Source: Erodium maritimum (taxonomy: Eukaryota; Streptophyta; Magnoliopsida; Geraniales; Geraniaceae). Taken from it: a stretch of DNA of 64,000 nt. The stretch lies in NCBI GenBank assembly GCA_963921825.1, contig OY997588.1:126201203-126265202 (forward strand). The letters run 5' to 3'. Shown here one piece after another: positions 22,871-33,222 of the stretch. The first letter of the stretch is position 1. The number at the start of each line of letters is the position of its first letter. A program made the position numbers and the translations under genes. Below the pieces are notes generated by a model that saw nothing but the letters and a program-made list of their open reading frames with translations, was not told the origin of the DNA and did no database searches.

Positions 22871-23410
22871 TTTGGAAGTAGAGAGATGTAGCTCTATAGA
22901 GTTAATACCGGATGAAGGCACGGTCCCACCGCCCTTCCTTAGATCATCCAGGTTTCCTGATAAAGGCGCAGTCCTACTGCCCTTCTTCAGATCATCCACG
23001 CTATTTGATGAAGGCGCAGTCCCACTGCCCTTCTTCAGATCAGCCGTGAACTTCCTGTAATCCCGGTTCCAATGACCAGGCTATTGGCAGTAGAAGCAGA
23101 CATTCTCATGTGTCTCATCTTTCCTGCCAAGTGCGCATGGGCCCCGCCCTTGCCACTTCCAATTCCCTTGTTGACCATCAGAATATCCTTGGATCCCAGA
23201 TCCCTGATATATTCTTCTCAGCAATTAATGACACTTTATGTAACTCTGATATGGTCTTAGAGACAGCCTTGTCAAGGACATATTCTTTGCGTTCAGACTT
23301 TAGGACTATCCTCAAAATTATGTACTAGTCCAAATAGTTTGTCCCATTTAGCTTGACCCTGTCAAGAATGGTTTTTAATGACAAACTATTAATGTTCGCT
23401 GAATTTTCCA
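22871..23410 (-). pseudogene. copia-2 gag remnant
   Basis: N-terminal gag around 23280-23400, a CCHC-like knuckle near 23060-23100 (CFYC, then GHW, with the last Cys read as Tyr and a stop inside), and a three-unit 48-bp repeat at about 22910-23045 coding DDLKKGSRTAPLSGNL-like units. Same layout as copia-1 1991-2520. Confidence 0.75.
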
Positions 23411-24953
23411 TTTGATCTACAATAGATAAAATTCAATCAGTAAACTGAATAAATTTTATGAAGATCAAGCTTAAACACCAACAATCGATTCTAAACCTTT
23501 AGAATCTGAAACCAAGATCCTTGATTCACTCGATTAAGCTGAACTAATGCTCACCATTTAATCGAGCTATGTAGGTAGGACTCCATCCAATCACATCTAA
23601 TGTGACTCCTGGCTAGGGTATGTACTTATGTACACGACTTACCCTATCTGTTACCCTAGCTCAACCTCAGGCTGAGAATCGTAGTCGGGTCCACCAATTT
23701 TCAACTATGGCTCGTCACTATGTAGGTGCTCCGCTAATGCGCACGACACCCACATATGTCGTCCAAACCTACTACCCCGCTTCCCCATGGATGCTCCGCT
23801 AATGCGCACGACACCCATAGAACGGGGAGGTAGTAAGGTGTTGATGATTGGGAGGTATCGGACATGACCCGCTTTTACTTCTCCAGTTGTGTTCAAAACT
23901 TTGGCACATCCTAGATGCGATGAGCACATCAACTACATTCCAAATGCAATGATGCCTCAAATTACATCCAATGTAATTCTTCCTTTGAACCCGTCAACTA
24001 CATCCAATGCAATGACGGTTCTAAGGGTTCACACACAAGGATTAAAATTCCAATTTTATCTTTCCATGTGAGGTGATATGCTCGGTAAATAAAGTTAAGC
24101 ATGCAATTCTAAAACACATAGAATTAATCATGCATAAACTAAACCAAGCATAAAGCGATAAATGTGCACATAATAGCCCCCTAAACTAACTCCCACTAGC
24201 TTCTTGAGCTCCACCGACTCCAAGCCGATGCCAACACCCGAAAAGCCACCAAATGACTTTTTCGCCCTTTCTTCGTCTTGAGTAAAATATTACAATTTAA
24301 TACACGACACGCAGGTCGGGAATAAATAAATATTACAAACAAGTGGTTCAACGACCACACCTTTAAAGAATAATTACACGCTAACTCTAACGGCTCGCAG
24401 GCCGTGAAAAGCGATAAATAATTAAATCGAGCTCGGGGCTATTATGTACACCATGCCAACATCACATCACACATCGTGTTATCAAACAAGCATGTTATCA
24501 AACATCATGTGATTTTCCGGTTTTAATTAATAGCCAAGTTTCGAAATTTTTTGATGCTCGGTTTATCGAAACCGTTCAAAAATGAAACTTTTGAACATTT
24601 GATCTTTGAGTTCGTCATGACGGTTCCAAACTCATCATAAATAACAAAACGGTTTAGCCTTGGCATATCAACCATCCAATGGTCATGCTTGGCCTAGCTC
24701 CGTCCAACGGAACCCCGTTCGGTCCCGGTTTCGGCTCCCCGAGAGTCCCGCTCCCGAGACCCGAAAAATCAAATTTTTTTCAAAATCTCCAGATTTGAAA
24801 TAATTTTCAAAAATTCATTTTACATGCATTAAATTCATAAACAAGAATTTAAAACATGTTATCAAACAATTTTGCAAAACAACATGCCAAAAACGAAACT
24901 TTCAAGCAAAACCGAAACTTTGAACACCATCTTGTGAATCCCGAAGGTAGCAC
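23411..24953 (-). other. copia-2 leader
   Basis: Uninterrupted non-coding leader of about 1.5 kb between gag and PBS. It includes 23833-23845, the empty site that proves the solo LTR insertion in copia-1. No gene is seen. Confidence 0.8.
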
Positions 24954-24966
24954 GGCTCTGATACCA
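24954..24966 (-). other. copia-2 primer-binding site (tRNA-Met)
   Basis: TGGTATCAGAGCC on the minus strand, one base from the LTR start at 24968. Confidence 0.92.
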
Positions 24967-24967
24967 C

Positions 24968-27900
24968 TGTTAGGTCTCGAGGTAGGGTTGGAGATGAACC
25001 AACTCGCAGCGGAAAATCAATAAAAACCAAGAGACGATTAAAACCATGAAACAACTAACAAAGAATGGATTCACAAGAGAAAAATTCAGCACTATCTCTT
25101 ACCAAAACAAGAACACCGTTTAACGAATGATTGGCTTGAGTCTCCAAGATGCCTACGTATCCACATGGGAATCAAAGCCACGTAGTTCTTCTCTTTGAGG
25201 ACTCAAGAACACAAAAATGGAGGAGGAAACTAGCCAAACCCGAAATGGCCATGGAAGAGGGAGAGAAAATGTGTTTCCTATTCTTGTCTTGTCTTTGTTA
25301 TGTTGAAAAAAGATGACTTAAACATAACAAAACCCATACTTGTCCAACTAAAGGCATGAGACAAGTATGGTGTCAAGTAAGGTGTAAATAGGACAAAGTA
25401 TGGCAAGACAAGATTGGGTTAGGTGGTGAATCACCAACACCTTAATCCTTGTCTTGCTTACTTAGTACTAATTAATCAAGACTTGATTAATTAGTTCCAT
25501 GGGCCTTGGTTGCATGGGCCTCTTGGAACATGGCCTGTGGCCATTTCCAACGAGGTCCCGTGATTCGCTCATCGCCTCCATGCCTTCCATACCGGAAATG
25601 TCCAACATTATCCGACACGATCAATCCCAAGACTCCAAGCCTTGTCTCGATCCGTAAAGTCCTATTCACTTACGGGCACATGACCCAAAACCCAGTTTTG
25701 GTCATGTCCCGAGACAACTCCCTTTTGGCCATTCTCCATAAATGGGTCAATGAGTTTCATCCTCCGGTGTGACCCTTAGGTTTATGCTGTTAGTCTTAGT
25801 GCCCGTAGTTCAATCATAAATGTCCAAATGTATATATCATCATTAGCAATAAGATTAAAGCGGCTTTCTATTACTTATGTGTTGGAGTAATATATCGATG
25901 TGATTTCTGATCTATGCCCACCATGCGAATAGAACCATAGATCGAGATGGATCACACTCGATGGGTCCCTAGTCAATAAAGCTTCACTAGAAGCGACTAG
26001 TATGAAAGATGGCTCTTCATGGCTTACGTTCTGTTAGTCATTGGAATGGGATTCCGGAGTCTGATCATAGATATCATGTGGGACATGATATTGGACGACC
26101 CGCCCTGAATATGTGCCATAGATTGAGTCATTAACATATTCAGTGTCGTAGCTTGTCATGTATCCTTAGACCAAGGAGTCTTTGTGATCACTATGCAGTC
26201 AACAACTAAGTTTGACCTGAGCCTAACGTTGTCCGTAACAGGGCTTCCATAACGGCCAGGATTGGCTTGGGGACGGGTTGCATGAGTGACACGAAAGACG
26301 GCTAAGGGATTTATCCCTCATACTGAGGTATGGGAAAGATATCGGTTCTCGGCCGCTTGATCGAGAGTGACTGAAAGAATAGCATGGCCATGCACATGAT
26401 ACTAGGTATCATATATTCAGTCATCTCACATATCAAGGAACAGTGATTGAGAATAATAAGGATGACGGCTCTATGCCTTATCTCAATCAGGATATCGGAG
26501 ATAAAAGGATAATGACAGGGAGGACGGAAAGGTTAGAATCGATTGGTTCGATTCGCTATGTAGTGTCAGGCAATACTAAAGTCTCGTTAGTTGCCACTTA
26601 TATAGGATCAAGTAAAATGGGATTTTACGTTGATCTATCGACATGCATAGACCTAAGGGTCACACCGAAGGATGAAACTCATTGACACATTTATGGAGAA
26701 TGGCCAAAAGAGAGTTGTCTCGGGACATGACCAAAACTGGGTTTTGGGTCATGTGCCCGTAAGTGAATAGGACATTACGGATCAAGACAAGGCTTGGAGT
26801 CTTGGGATTGATCGCGTCGGATAATGTTGGACATTTCCGGTATGGAAGGCTTGGAGGCGATGAGCACGTCACGGGACCTCGTTGGGAATGGCCATGGGCC
26901 ATGTTCCAAGAGGCCCATGAAAGGCCCATGCAACCAAGGCCCATGGAACTAATTAATCAAGTCTTGATTAATTAGTACTAAGTAAGCAAGACAAGGATTA
27001 AGGTGTTGGTGATTCACCACCTAACCCATCTTGTCTTGCCATACTTAGCACCATGCTTGTCTTACTTCACACCATGCTTCACACCTTACTTGTCCTTGAT
27101 GGTTGTTGATGGTTTAAGTCATCTTTTTCCTACAACAAATCACAAGACAAGAATAGAAACACAACTTCTCTCCCTCTCACACTACAATTTCGAGTTTGGC
27201 ACTTTTCCCCCCTCTTGTTGTGTTCTTGAGTCATCTAAAGAAGAACTACGTGGCTTTGATTCCATTTGGATACGTAGGCGTCTTGGAGACTCAAGCCGAT
27301 CATCGTTTCTTTGGTGTTCTCTTCCTTTTCTTGAACTAGTTGGTAAGGAAACATCCATATTGTTTATTCTCTTGTGTATCTAATATTTGGTAGTGTTCTA
27401 TGACATGGTCTCGAGTTATTTCCGCTGCAAGTATGTGTTCATACCCTCCATCGAGACCCAACATATGCATGTCAATAGATCAACGTAAAATCCCATTTTA
27501 CTTGATCCTATTTAAGTGGCAACTAACGAGACTTTAGTATTGCCTGACACTACATAACGAATCGACCCTGTCGATTCTAACCTTTCCGTCGTCCCTGTCA
27601 TTATCCTTTTATCTCCGATATCCCGATTGAGATAAGGCATAGAGCCGTCAACCTTATTATTCTTAATCATCGTTCCTTGATATGTGAGATGACTGAAGAT
27701 ATGATACCCAGTATCATGTGCATGGCCATGCTATTCTTCCAGTCACTCTCGATCAAGCGGCCGAGAACCGATATCTTTCCCATACCTTAGTATGAGGGAT
27801 AAATCCCTTAGCCGTCTTTCGTGTCACTCATGTAGCCCATCCCCAAGCCAATCCTGGCCGTTATGGAAGCCCTGTTACGGACAACGTTAGGCTCAGGTCA

Positions 27901-28325
27901 AACTCAGTTGTTGACTACATAGCGATCACAAAGACTCCTTGGTCTAAGGATACATGACAAGCTACAACACTGAATATGTTCATGACTTAATCTATGGCAC
28001 ATATTCAGGGCGGGTCGTCCAATATCATGTCCCACATGATATCTATGATCAGACTCCGGAATCCCATTCCAATGACTAACAGAACGTAAGCCATAAAGAG
28101 CCATCTTTCATACTAGTCGCTTCTAGTGAAGCTTTGTTGACTAGGGACCCATCGAGTGTGATCTATCTCGATCTATGGTTCTATTCGCATGGTGGGCATA
28201 GAACAGAGCACGCATCGATATATTACTCCAACACATAAGTAATATAAAGCCGCTTTAATTTTATTGCTAATGATGATATATACATTTGGACATTTAGGAT
28301 TGAACTACGGGCACTAAGACTAACA
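24968..28325 (-). repeat. 5' LTR of copia-2, split by an inverted solo LTR
   Basis: Halves 24968-25787 and 27469-28325 together make about 1.68 kb, with ends TGTTAGGTC and CTAACA. The break at TATGC holds the inverted LTR 25788-27463. The right edge is followed by the TSD ACACG and the minisatellite of the surrounding gypsy LTR. Confidence 0.92.
25788..27463 (+). repeat. Solo copia LTR in opposite orientation (TSD TATGC)
   Basis: A 1676-bp LTR starting TGTTAGTCTTAGTGCCC and ending CATCGAGACCCAACA, flanked by TATGC at 25783-25787 and 27464-27468. It is the same family as the LTR it sits in but inverted, so the region forms a large interrupted inverted repeat. Its last 400 bp or so (27010-27460) diverge most from the other family members. 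Confidence 0.94.
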
Positions 28326-28612
28326 ACACGGGCCCAGCCCCTTCGCGGAACAACCTCATCGCGGAACACAGGCCCAGCCTCTTCGCGGAACAACCTCATC
28401 ACGACATCGCGGAACACAGGCCCAGCCTCTTCGCGGAACAACCTCATCGCGGCATCGCGGAACAACCTCATCGCGGAACACAGGCCCAGCCTCTTCGCGG
28501 AACAACCTCATCGGGGCATCGCGGAACAACCTCATCGCGGAACACAGGCCCAGCCTCTTCGCAGAACAACCTCATCGCTGCATCGCGGAGCAACCTCATC
28601 GCGACACAACAT
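28326..28612. repeat. GC-rich minisatellite in gypsy LTR
   Basis: About five units starting GGCCCAGCCTCTTCGCGGAACAACCTCATCGCGG, with variable length (40-64 bp) because the AACAACCTCATCGCGG word is doubled in some. The ACACG target used by copia-2 lies in this repeat; its left remnant ends at 16481. Confidence 0.88.
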
Positions 28613-30574
28613 AGCGTTTTACCGATTGCTAGTCAGAAGGAAGGGAAAACACCTCTTCGCGGGACCAAAGAACCACAAACGCAACACTTTACCGATTACG
28701 CGCCGGAAGATACGATACACCTGACAGAAGTACGTCTCTCACACTTTACCGGCCGCACATCAACACAATCACAACCACACTCACAATCACAATCACAATC
28801 AAACTCACACAACGATCATGTACTTACCATCACTTACCGACACCACTCTCCACGTGTTAACCCCACCGGCTTAACCGGTATTCAATCCTCAACCTTCCCA
28901 CAGTTCAACAAATCACATAACAGGAAACAACCACTCAAGTCATCAACATGTATCACTAGTTCAATTATACTCGTTTTCATGTTCGTTATTTATTAACCGT
29001 TCAAGCATCAAATAACACACAAGTAGATACATTCAGCACACAAATCCTACGTGTGCGACATGGCCCGATTCTACCAGCACGGCAATTTCCCAAGACAGTA
29101 ATCGTAAATGTTCAGAGTTCAATTGTCTATGCTAGTTGTTCTCGTCCTACATGGATACTATTTCTTTATCCAATTATTAGGTTTCCCTATATGCCTTCTA
29201 GTACAACCGTAAATAAGAGGGTTCGAGGTAATCCCTACCTCAAGAAGAACCACAGCTGCTTCTCCCAACTGCTGACGTCCGGGCCTACCTCCGGTTTTCT
29301 CCGTGCTCGGGGTAAAGGCATGGTTTAAACACAAAAGGGACGGTCATCAGTCCCGGTCCAGTCCGAAACGGTCCTCTAATTTTATGAAATTAAGTCCAAA
29401 ATTTTGCTTGTCCAAACGTCCGTTAGAAGTCCAATAAGTCCTATAGAAATCCGATTTTAATCCAATTAAATTAATTAATATTTTAATTATTCTGGTGAGA
29501 CCCAGCCCGACCCTAGTCCGACCCGAACCCGAGTCCGAACCTGGTCCAGACCCGGTCCAGAACCTTGACCCAGGACTTGGCTTGGACCTGACCCAAGCCC
29601 GACCCAGACCCGGTCCAAACCCGGGTCCAACCAGAGTCCAGACCCATCTGAGCCTGGGCTGAGGCCTGGTACGAGGCCCAAACGGTCTGACTGAGGCCTA
29701 GTTAGCCTGGTTCTGGCCCAAGTGGCCTGCCTCGAGCCCGTCTGACTCGCGAGTAACGCCGGCGAGGGTTTCGGATTCGTTCAGGCGATGGAAGGCGGCG
29801 GGGAAGGTCGGAGTGAGTGTTTGACGGCGGCCAGGGTGTCGGGGGAGAGGGAGAGGTGAGGGAAAGTTGATGGCGTGGTTCTCCGGCCAGATTTGACGGC
29901 GAGGGCAGCTTGCCGGCGTGGGGCTTCAGATTTGAGACTCGCGAACTCCGGCGAGCCTCTCCGGCTAATCTCGGCCCAAAATCAGCACGAACGTTCGTGT
30001 TTCCCAGGCAAGAGGTTACGGGGAAGAAGAACGGCCAGAGAAATAGGGCTCACCGTCGAGTACTTCGCCTGTAATAGGCGCAGTGAGGCTCGGTTATGGC
30101 GGCGCTGGGTAGATCTGAGTCGAGGAGGACGAACACGAAGGTGAGAAGGCTTCTGGGTACAAGGGAGGTCGTCTGTAGAAGTAAAAGAAGGAGAGGAACG
30201 AGGGAAAGCTCTGGCGAGGTTCAATTCGAACGTGGTGAGGCGTCGCCGGCGTCTGATTCGCGAGGTAGAGAGAGAGGAGTGAGCGAGGGAGGTTTAAGAC
30301 GCATAGGGTTTCGTGCGCGCACTGAGAGGCGAAGGGTCGTGAAGTTAGGGTTAGTTGAGGTCGAGGTGGGCTTGGGCCCAACACCCGTGCGCGCGATTTG
30401 GGCTGGCTCGGCCTGACTGAACGTCTGCGCCTGGCCTGGCTGGCACAGCCTGCTCCATTTCCCCTTTTTTTTTATTTCCTTTTGATTTCGATTCCAAAAA
30501 TAATCCGTTCACCAACCCGCGACGTTCCAACAAAAAAAATTTTAAGTGATAAATTCCTCGGTCTTTACATGTAT

Positions 30575-31379
30575 TCCGGTATGGTACCTACACTGAGGGG
30601 GTATGCCGGTGTATGGTGGTATCTAGGCCGACGGTATGGTCCCATGTACGCGATCCCCCGAGTAGTGGTTCCGGTACGATACCTACATCGAGGGGGTATG
30701 CCGGTGTAGGGTATCTAGGCCGACGGTTACGTGATCAGTATTGTATTGTGCCCCGATGCGGTTCCGGGAAGACATCTAGGCCGAGGCTGTGTGATCCGGT
30801 ATGATGGATTGTGATTGTGCCCCGATGTGGTTCCGGGAAGATATATAGGCCGATGTTGTGTGATCTGGTACGATATGATAGAGTCGGGTTGTGGACAGCC
30901 GGCGGAGTTCGGGGACTGTTGTACGGGACGTGTGATTGTTTTACTGTATAATGTATGCTTGATGATTTGGATAAGGGATGTGATTGAGCGCTGTTATAGT
31001 CATGTGAGTATGGTTTGTGATTATGTGCTCTCCGTGGGTGTCATTAATGTTGTGCTTGCTAGTATGCACTAATCGGACGGTTACTGGTGGTGGTGAGCGG
31101 ATACTCATCACCTTAACTACTTGTTCCTACTGAGCGAAAGCTCACCCCTTTACTTTTCTGTGTTACAGGTCTTGAGCGGGTCTAGTGTGGTCTAGAGACA
31201 TACAGTTTTATTGTTACAAAACTTATTTATTATCTGGTTTTGCCGAGCTGTTGACTCGTGATGTCATTTGAACCTTTTAAACTGTTATTGGAGACTCTTT
31301 TAGTATAAAAGTTGCTTTTATTAATTATTATTTTAGTTCACGTCTCGAGTCCGATCAAAACCGGATTTAGGGCGTGATA
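30575..31379 (+). repeat. 3' LTR of gypsy-1, right part
   Basis: Resumes after TSD TGTAT and runs to GATTTAGGGCGTGATA, the LTR end with CA changed to TA. It matches 7620-8441. It keeps the terminal segment with CACGTCTCGAGTCCGATCAAAACCGG that the 5' LTR has lost. It marks the right edge of gypsy-1. Confidence 0.87.
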
Positions 31380-32840
31380 GGGGCGGGGGTGGAACGGGGT
31401 ACCGGAACTCTAAGATCTCAACAGTAGTGATGGTGGTAGGTAAAGCATCGTCTGGGGACCACTCGCGGTGCCAGTCTCTGATGCTTAGACCGTATATCAT
31501 TCCTCCCGGCGGGGCTTCTTCCCTGCTTGTAGGTTGACTGCCCACATGGAAGCTGGTGCCATCCTCTCTCGTCCTCCATCAGCGACGCTCTCAAGGATAA
31601 TGGCCGATGGAACTCAACATATCGCGCCCCTGGATGCGCACGTCCTCCACCTCCAATCTCCCTACGCTCCCGGAGTAGGGGATCAGCAACTGAACCAATA
31701 GAGAGATGCTCTTCACCCGACTCCTGCCGGATCTTTGCGTGTACAAAGTCCGGAGGGTTTGGGGCAGACCCCTAGGGAGGCTTATTGCGGATGGCCGGCT
31801 GGTGCCGAGGTAAGAAAGCGGGTCCCGAATTAGGTCTCGGGTCCGTTGTCACACGGGCACCCCGTCCTCTAGACAACCATTCCTTAGGTCTCGGATACAA
31901 TGTCAACGGGCTGAGAGTAACTCCCCCCAGAATCCCGGTCCTTGCATCGCCGTCTTCCAAGCTCCCATTCAGGACAGCGCCATCCCTGCGGTCCCCGGGT
32001 GAGGTCTGCCTCATACAACCTGGAGAGGACGGATATACCTCCCGCCTGAGCCAACGCCCGGGGCCAGGAACACCCCCACCGTAGGTTATCCAGACCCAAA
32101 ACTTCCTCCGTGCCCAACCTCGTTGAACAAATGTAGACGAAGCCTCCACCGTCCTCTTCCTCCACCCATGAACGTCACGGAACACGCACCGGGACCGGAC
32201 TCGTACCGCCGTGGACATGGAGTACGCCGAGCCCACCGTGACTTTCCGAGCAATCCCCCCACCTAGGTTTCGAGGGGGATCAAACCTAAGAGACCTAGAC
32301 TTAACGTCGTTCCCGTAGGCACCAGAGCAAGGTCATAGTTAGCCCGGGTAGGCGGTCTAGGATTTCGACAGGGCGGGACCACCTCATGGCGTGGAGGAGA
32401 AGGTACCCAATAACATCGTGCTAGGTCACACTAACACAGACCAGAAATCCCCCCGACAACACCATTGAAGATAATGAAGCCGATAAGACCTCAAGAGAAT
32501 AAGACCGACCCAAGGAGAGGGAGAGAGGAGGAGAAGATGGGGACGAAGGTAGCCATCCCCACCGAGATTTATCCCCACACCAGGCGTGGTCTGCGAGGGA
32601 GTCAACCGGATGAGACAGGGTGACACCGGGGCGGCGCGACTAATAGGCCCAGCCCCATGTGGCGTCTGGACAGTGTGTCTGGCAGCAGCGGTGACAAGAA
32701 AAAGAACTATAACGGGGCTATAGCTAAGGCTAGAGCGAGATTCCCGACGAGAGAGAGAGTTCGTAGAAAAAATGGGGTTTTCCCTTAAAGGTTGATGCTA
32801 AAACAATTTATTAGTTCCGAAAGTGGGTATAAGTTAGCAT
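31380..32840. other. GC-rich sequence of unknown nature
   Basis: About 1.46 kb that I do not recognise. Minus-strand reading gives several long open pieces: 31333-31545 (with REEAPPGGMIYGLSIRDWHREW), 31772-32236 and 32426-32626. They lie in different frames, with stops between, and without a clear domain. The base composition and broken ORFs could fit an old retroelement 5' region or organelle-derived DNA. I cannot support either and call no gene. Confidence 0.4.
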
Positions 32841-33138
32841 AAAAACATTATTTATGAAAATATTATATTTTAGAAAAGGAATCATGGAGAGAAAGATCCA
32901 GACGGGAAATGCAAAAAGCCGACAAAATGGCTAAACCTTTTTCTATTTGACAAACATGACTACTTCGGCGACCCCATGAATCTTTTGTCTTATCCTTTTG
33001 TTTAGGCCAAAAGGTCGTTCACTAAAATATGTAAGAAGATAAATTTATATTAAAAATAAAATAAAATGATCATATAGTTTATGTTGTAGATGTTTTGACC
33101 CTATACCTTTGGATCTTGGTTTCATTGATATTTTTGGG
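32841..33138. other. AT-rich spacer upstream of the first P450 gene
   Basis: No gene seen. AT-rich DNA leading into the promoter segment that is conserved between the two P450 copies (from about 33130). Confidence 0.5.
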
Positions 33139-33222
33139 CATGTGGTTCTACTGTTGGCTAATCACATCCACATGAGTGTATCTGGTAGCTAACTCAGTAT
33201 AATAAGCTCTCCGTTTGAGAAA
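33139..33222 (+). promoter_or_regulatory. Proximal promoter of the first P450 gene
   Basis: The segment TGGGCATGTGGTTCTACTG through GTTGGCTAATCACATCCACATG is shared with 55892-55931 upstream of the second copy. A TATA-like TATAAT is at 33198-33203, 20 bp before the ATG. The G-box of copy 2 (CACGTG) reads CATGTG here (33139-33144). The transcription start is not determined. Confidence 0.5.

Larger units (their letters stand above)
16482..28325 (-). mobile_element. copia-2: Ty1/copia retrotransposon (TSD ACACG), internally rearranged
   Basis: Minus-strand element bounded by ACACG at 16477-16481 and 28326-28330. Right to left it has the 5' LTR (split), PBS, leader, gag, protease, integrase, RT, an RNase H scrap and a truncated 3' LTR. 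It carries two nested solo LTRs (19058-21613 and 25788-27463). It is closely related to copia-1 but separately inserted, since flanks and nested insertions differ. RNase H, 3' UTR, PPT and the first part of the 3' LTR are reduced by a deletion at about 17527. Non-functional. Confidence 0.92.
15779..30569 (-). repeat. Solo gypsy LTR in the gypsy-1 3' LTR (TSD TGTAT), split by copia-2
   Basis: Minus-strand LTR with ends TGTCACGCCCC (15779) and GGTCTTTACA (30569), flanked by TGTAT at 15774-15778 and 30570-30574. Without copia-2 it is about 2.94 kb: 15779-16481 plus 28331-30569. No gag-pol, PBS or PPT lies between the ends, so it is a solo LTR. It contains the GC-rich minisatellite where copia-2 inserted and a GACCCG-rich stretch at 29490-29660. 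ORFs in 29875-30420 are GC-driven and not gene-like. Confidence 0.9.
7457..31379 (+). mobile_element. gypsy-1: decayed Tekay/Del-type Ty3/gypsy retrotransposon
   Basis: Plus-strand element with 5' LTR remnant, PBS, leader, gag, protease, RT, RNase H, integrase, a C-terminal chromodomain-like region, PPT and 3' LTR. The order RT-RNaseH-integrase marks Ty3/gypsy. The PIRILDTRDQVLRGK...WEREDEVRAKYP-like C-terminus and LTRs of about 2.5 kb indicate the Tekay (Del) chromoviruses. Many stops and shifts in gag-pol show it is dead. The two LTRs differ at roughly 1 base in 20 over the first 160 aligned bases, so it is older than gypsy-2. Both LTRs are interrupted: the 5' one by copia-1, the 3' one by the nest at 15779-30569. 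Confidence 0.9.

Noticed and set aside
28326..28612. CRISPR-like array
   Set aside because: Unit lengths vary and the 'spacers' are repeats of the same word. This is a plant LTR minisatellite.
29875..30420. Three overlapping ORFs of about 90-106 codons
   Set aside because: They lie inside a solo LTR, in several frames on both strands, with Arg-rich composition explained by GC content.
31772..32236. Possible mitochondrial gene fragment in the GC-rich stretch
   Set aside because: Composition suggested organelle DNA, but I could not recognise a specific mitochondrial gene, so no call is made.
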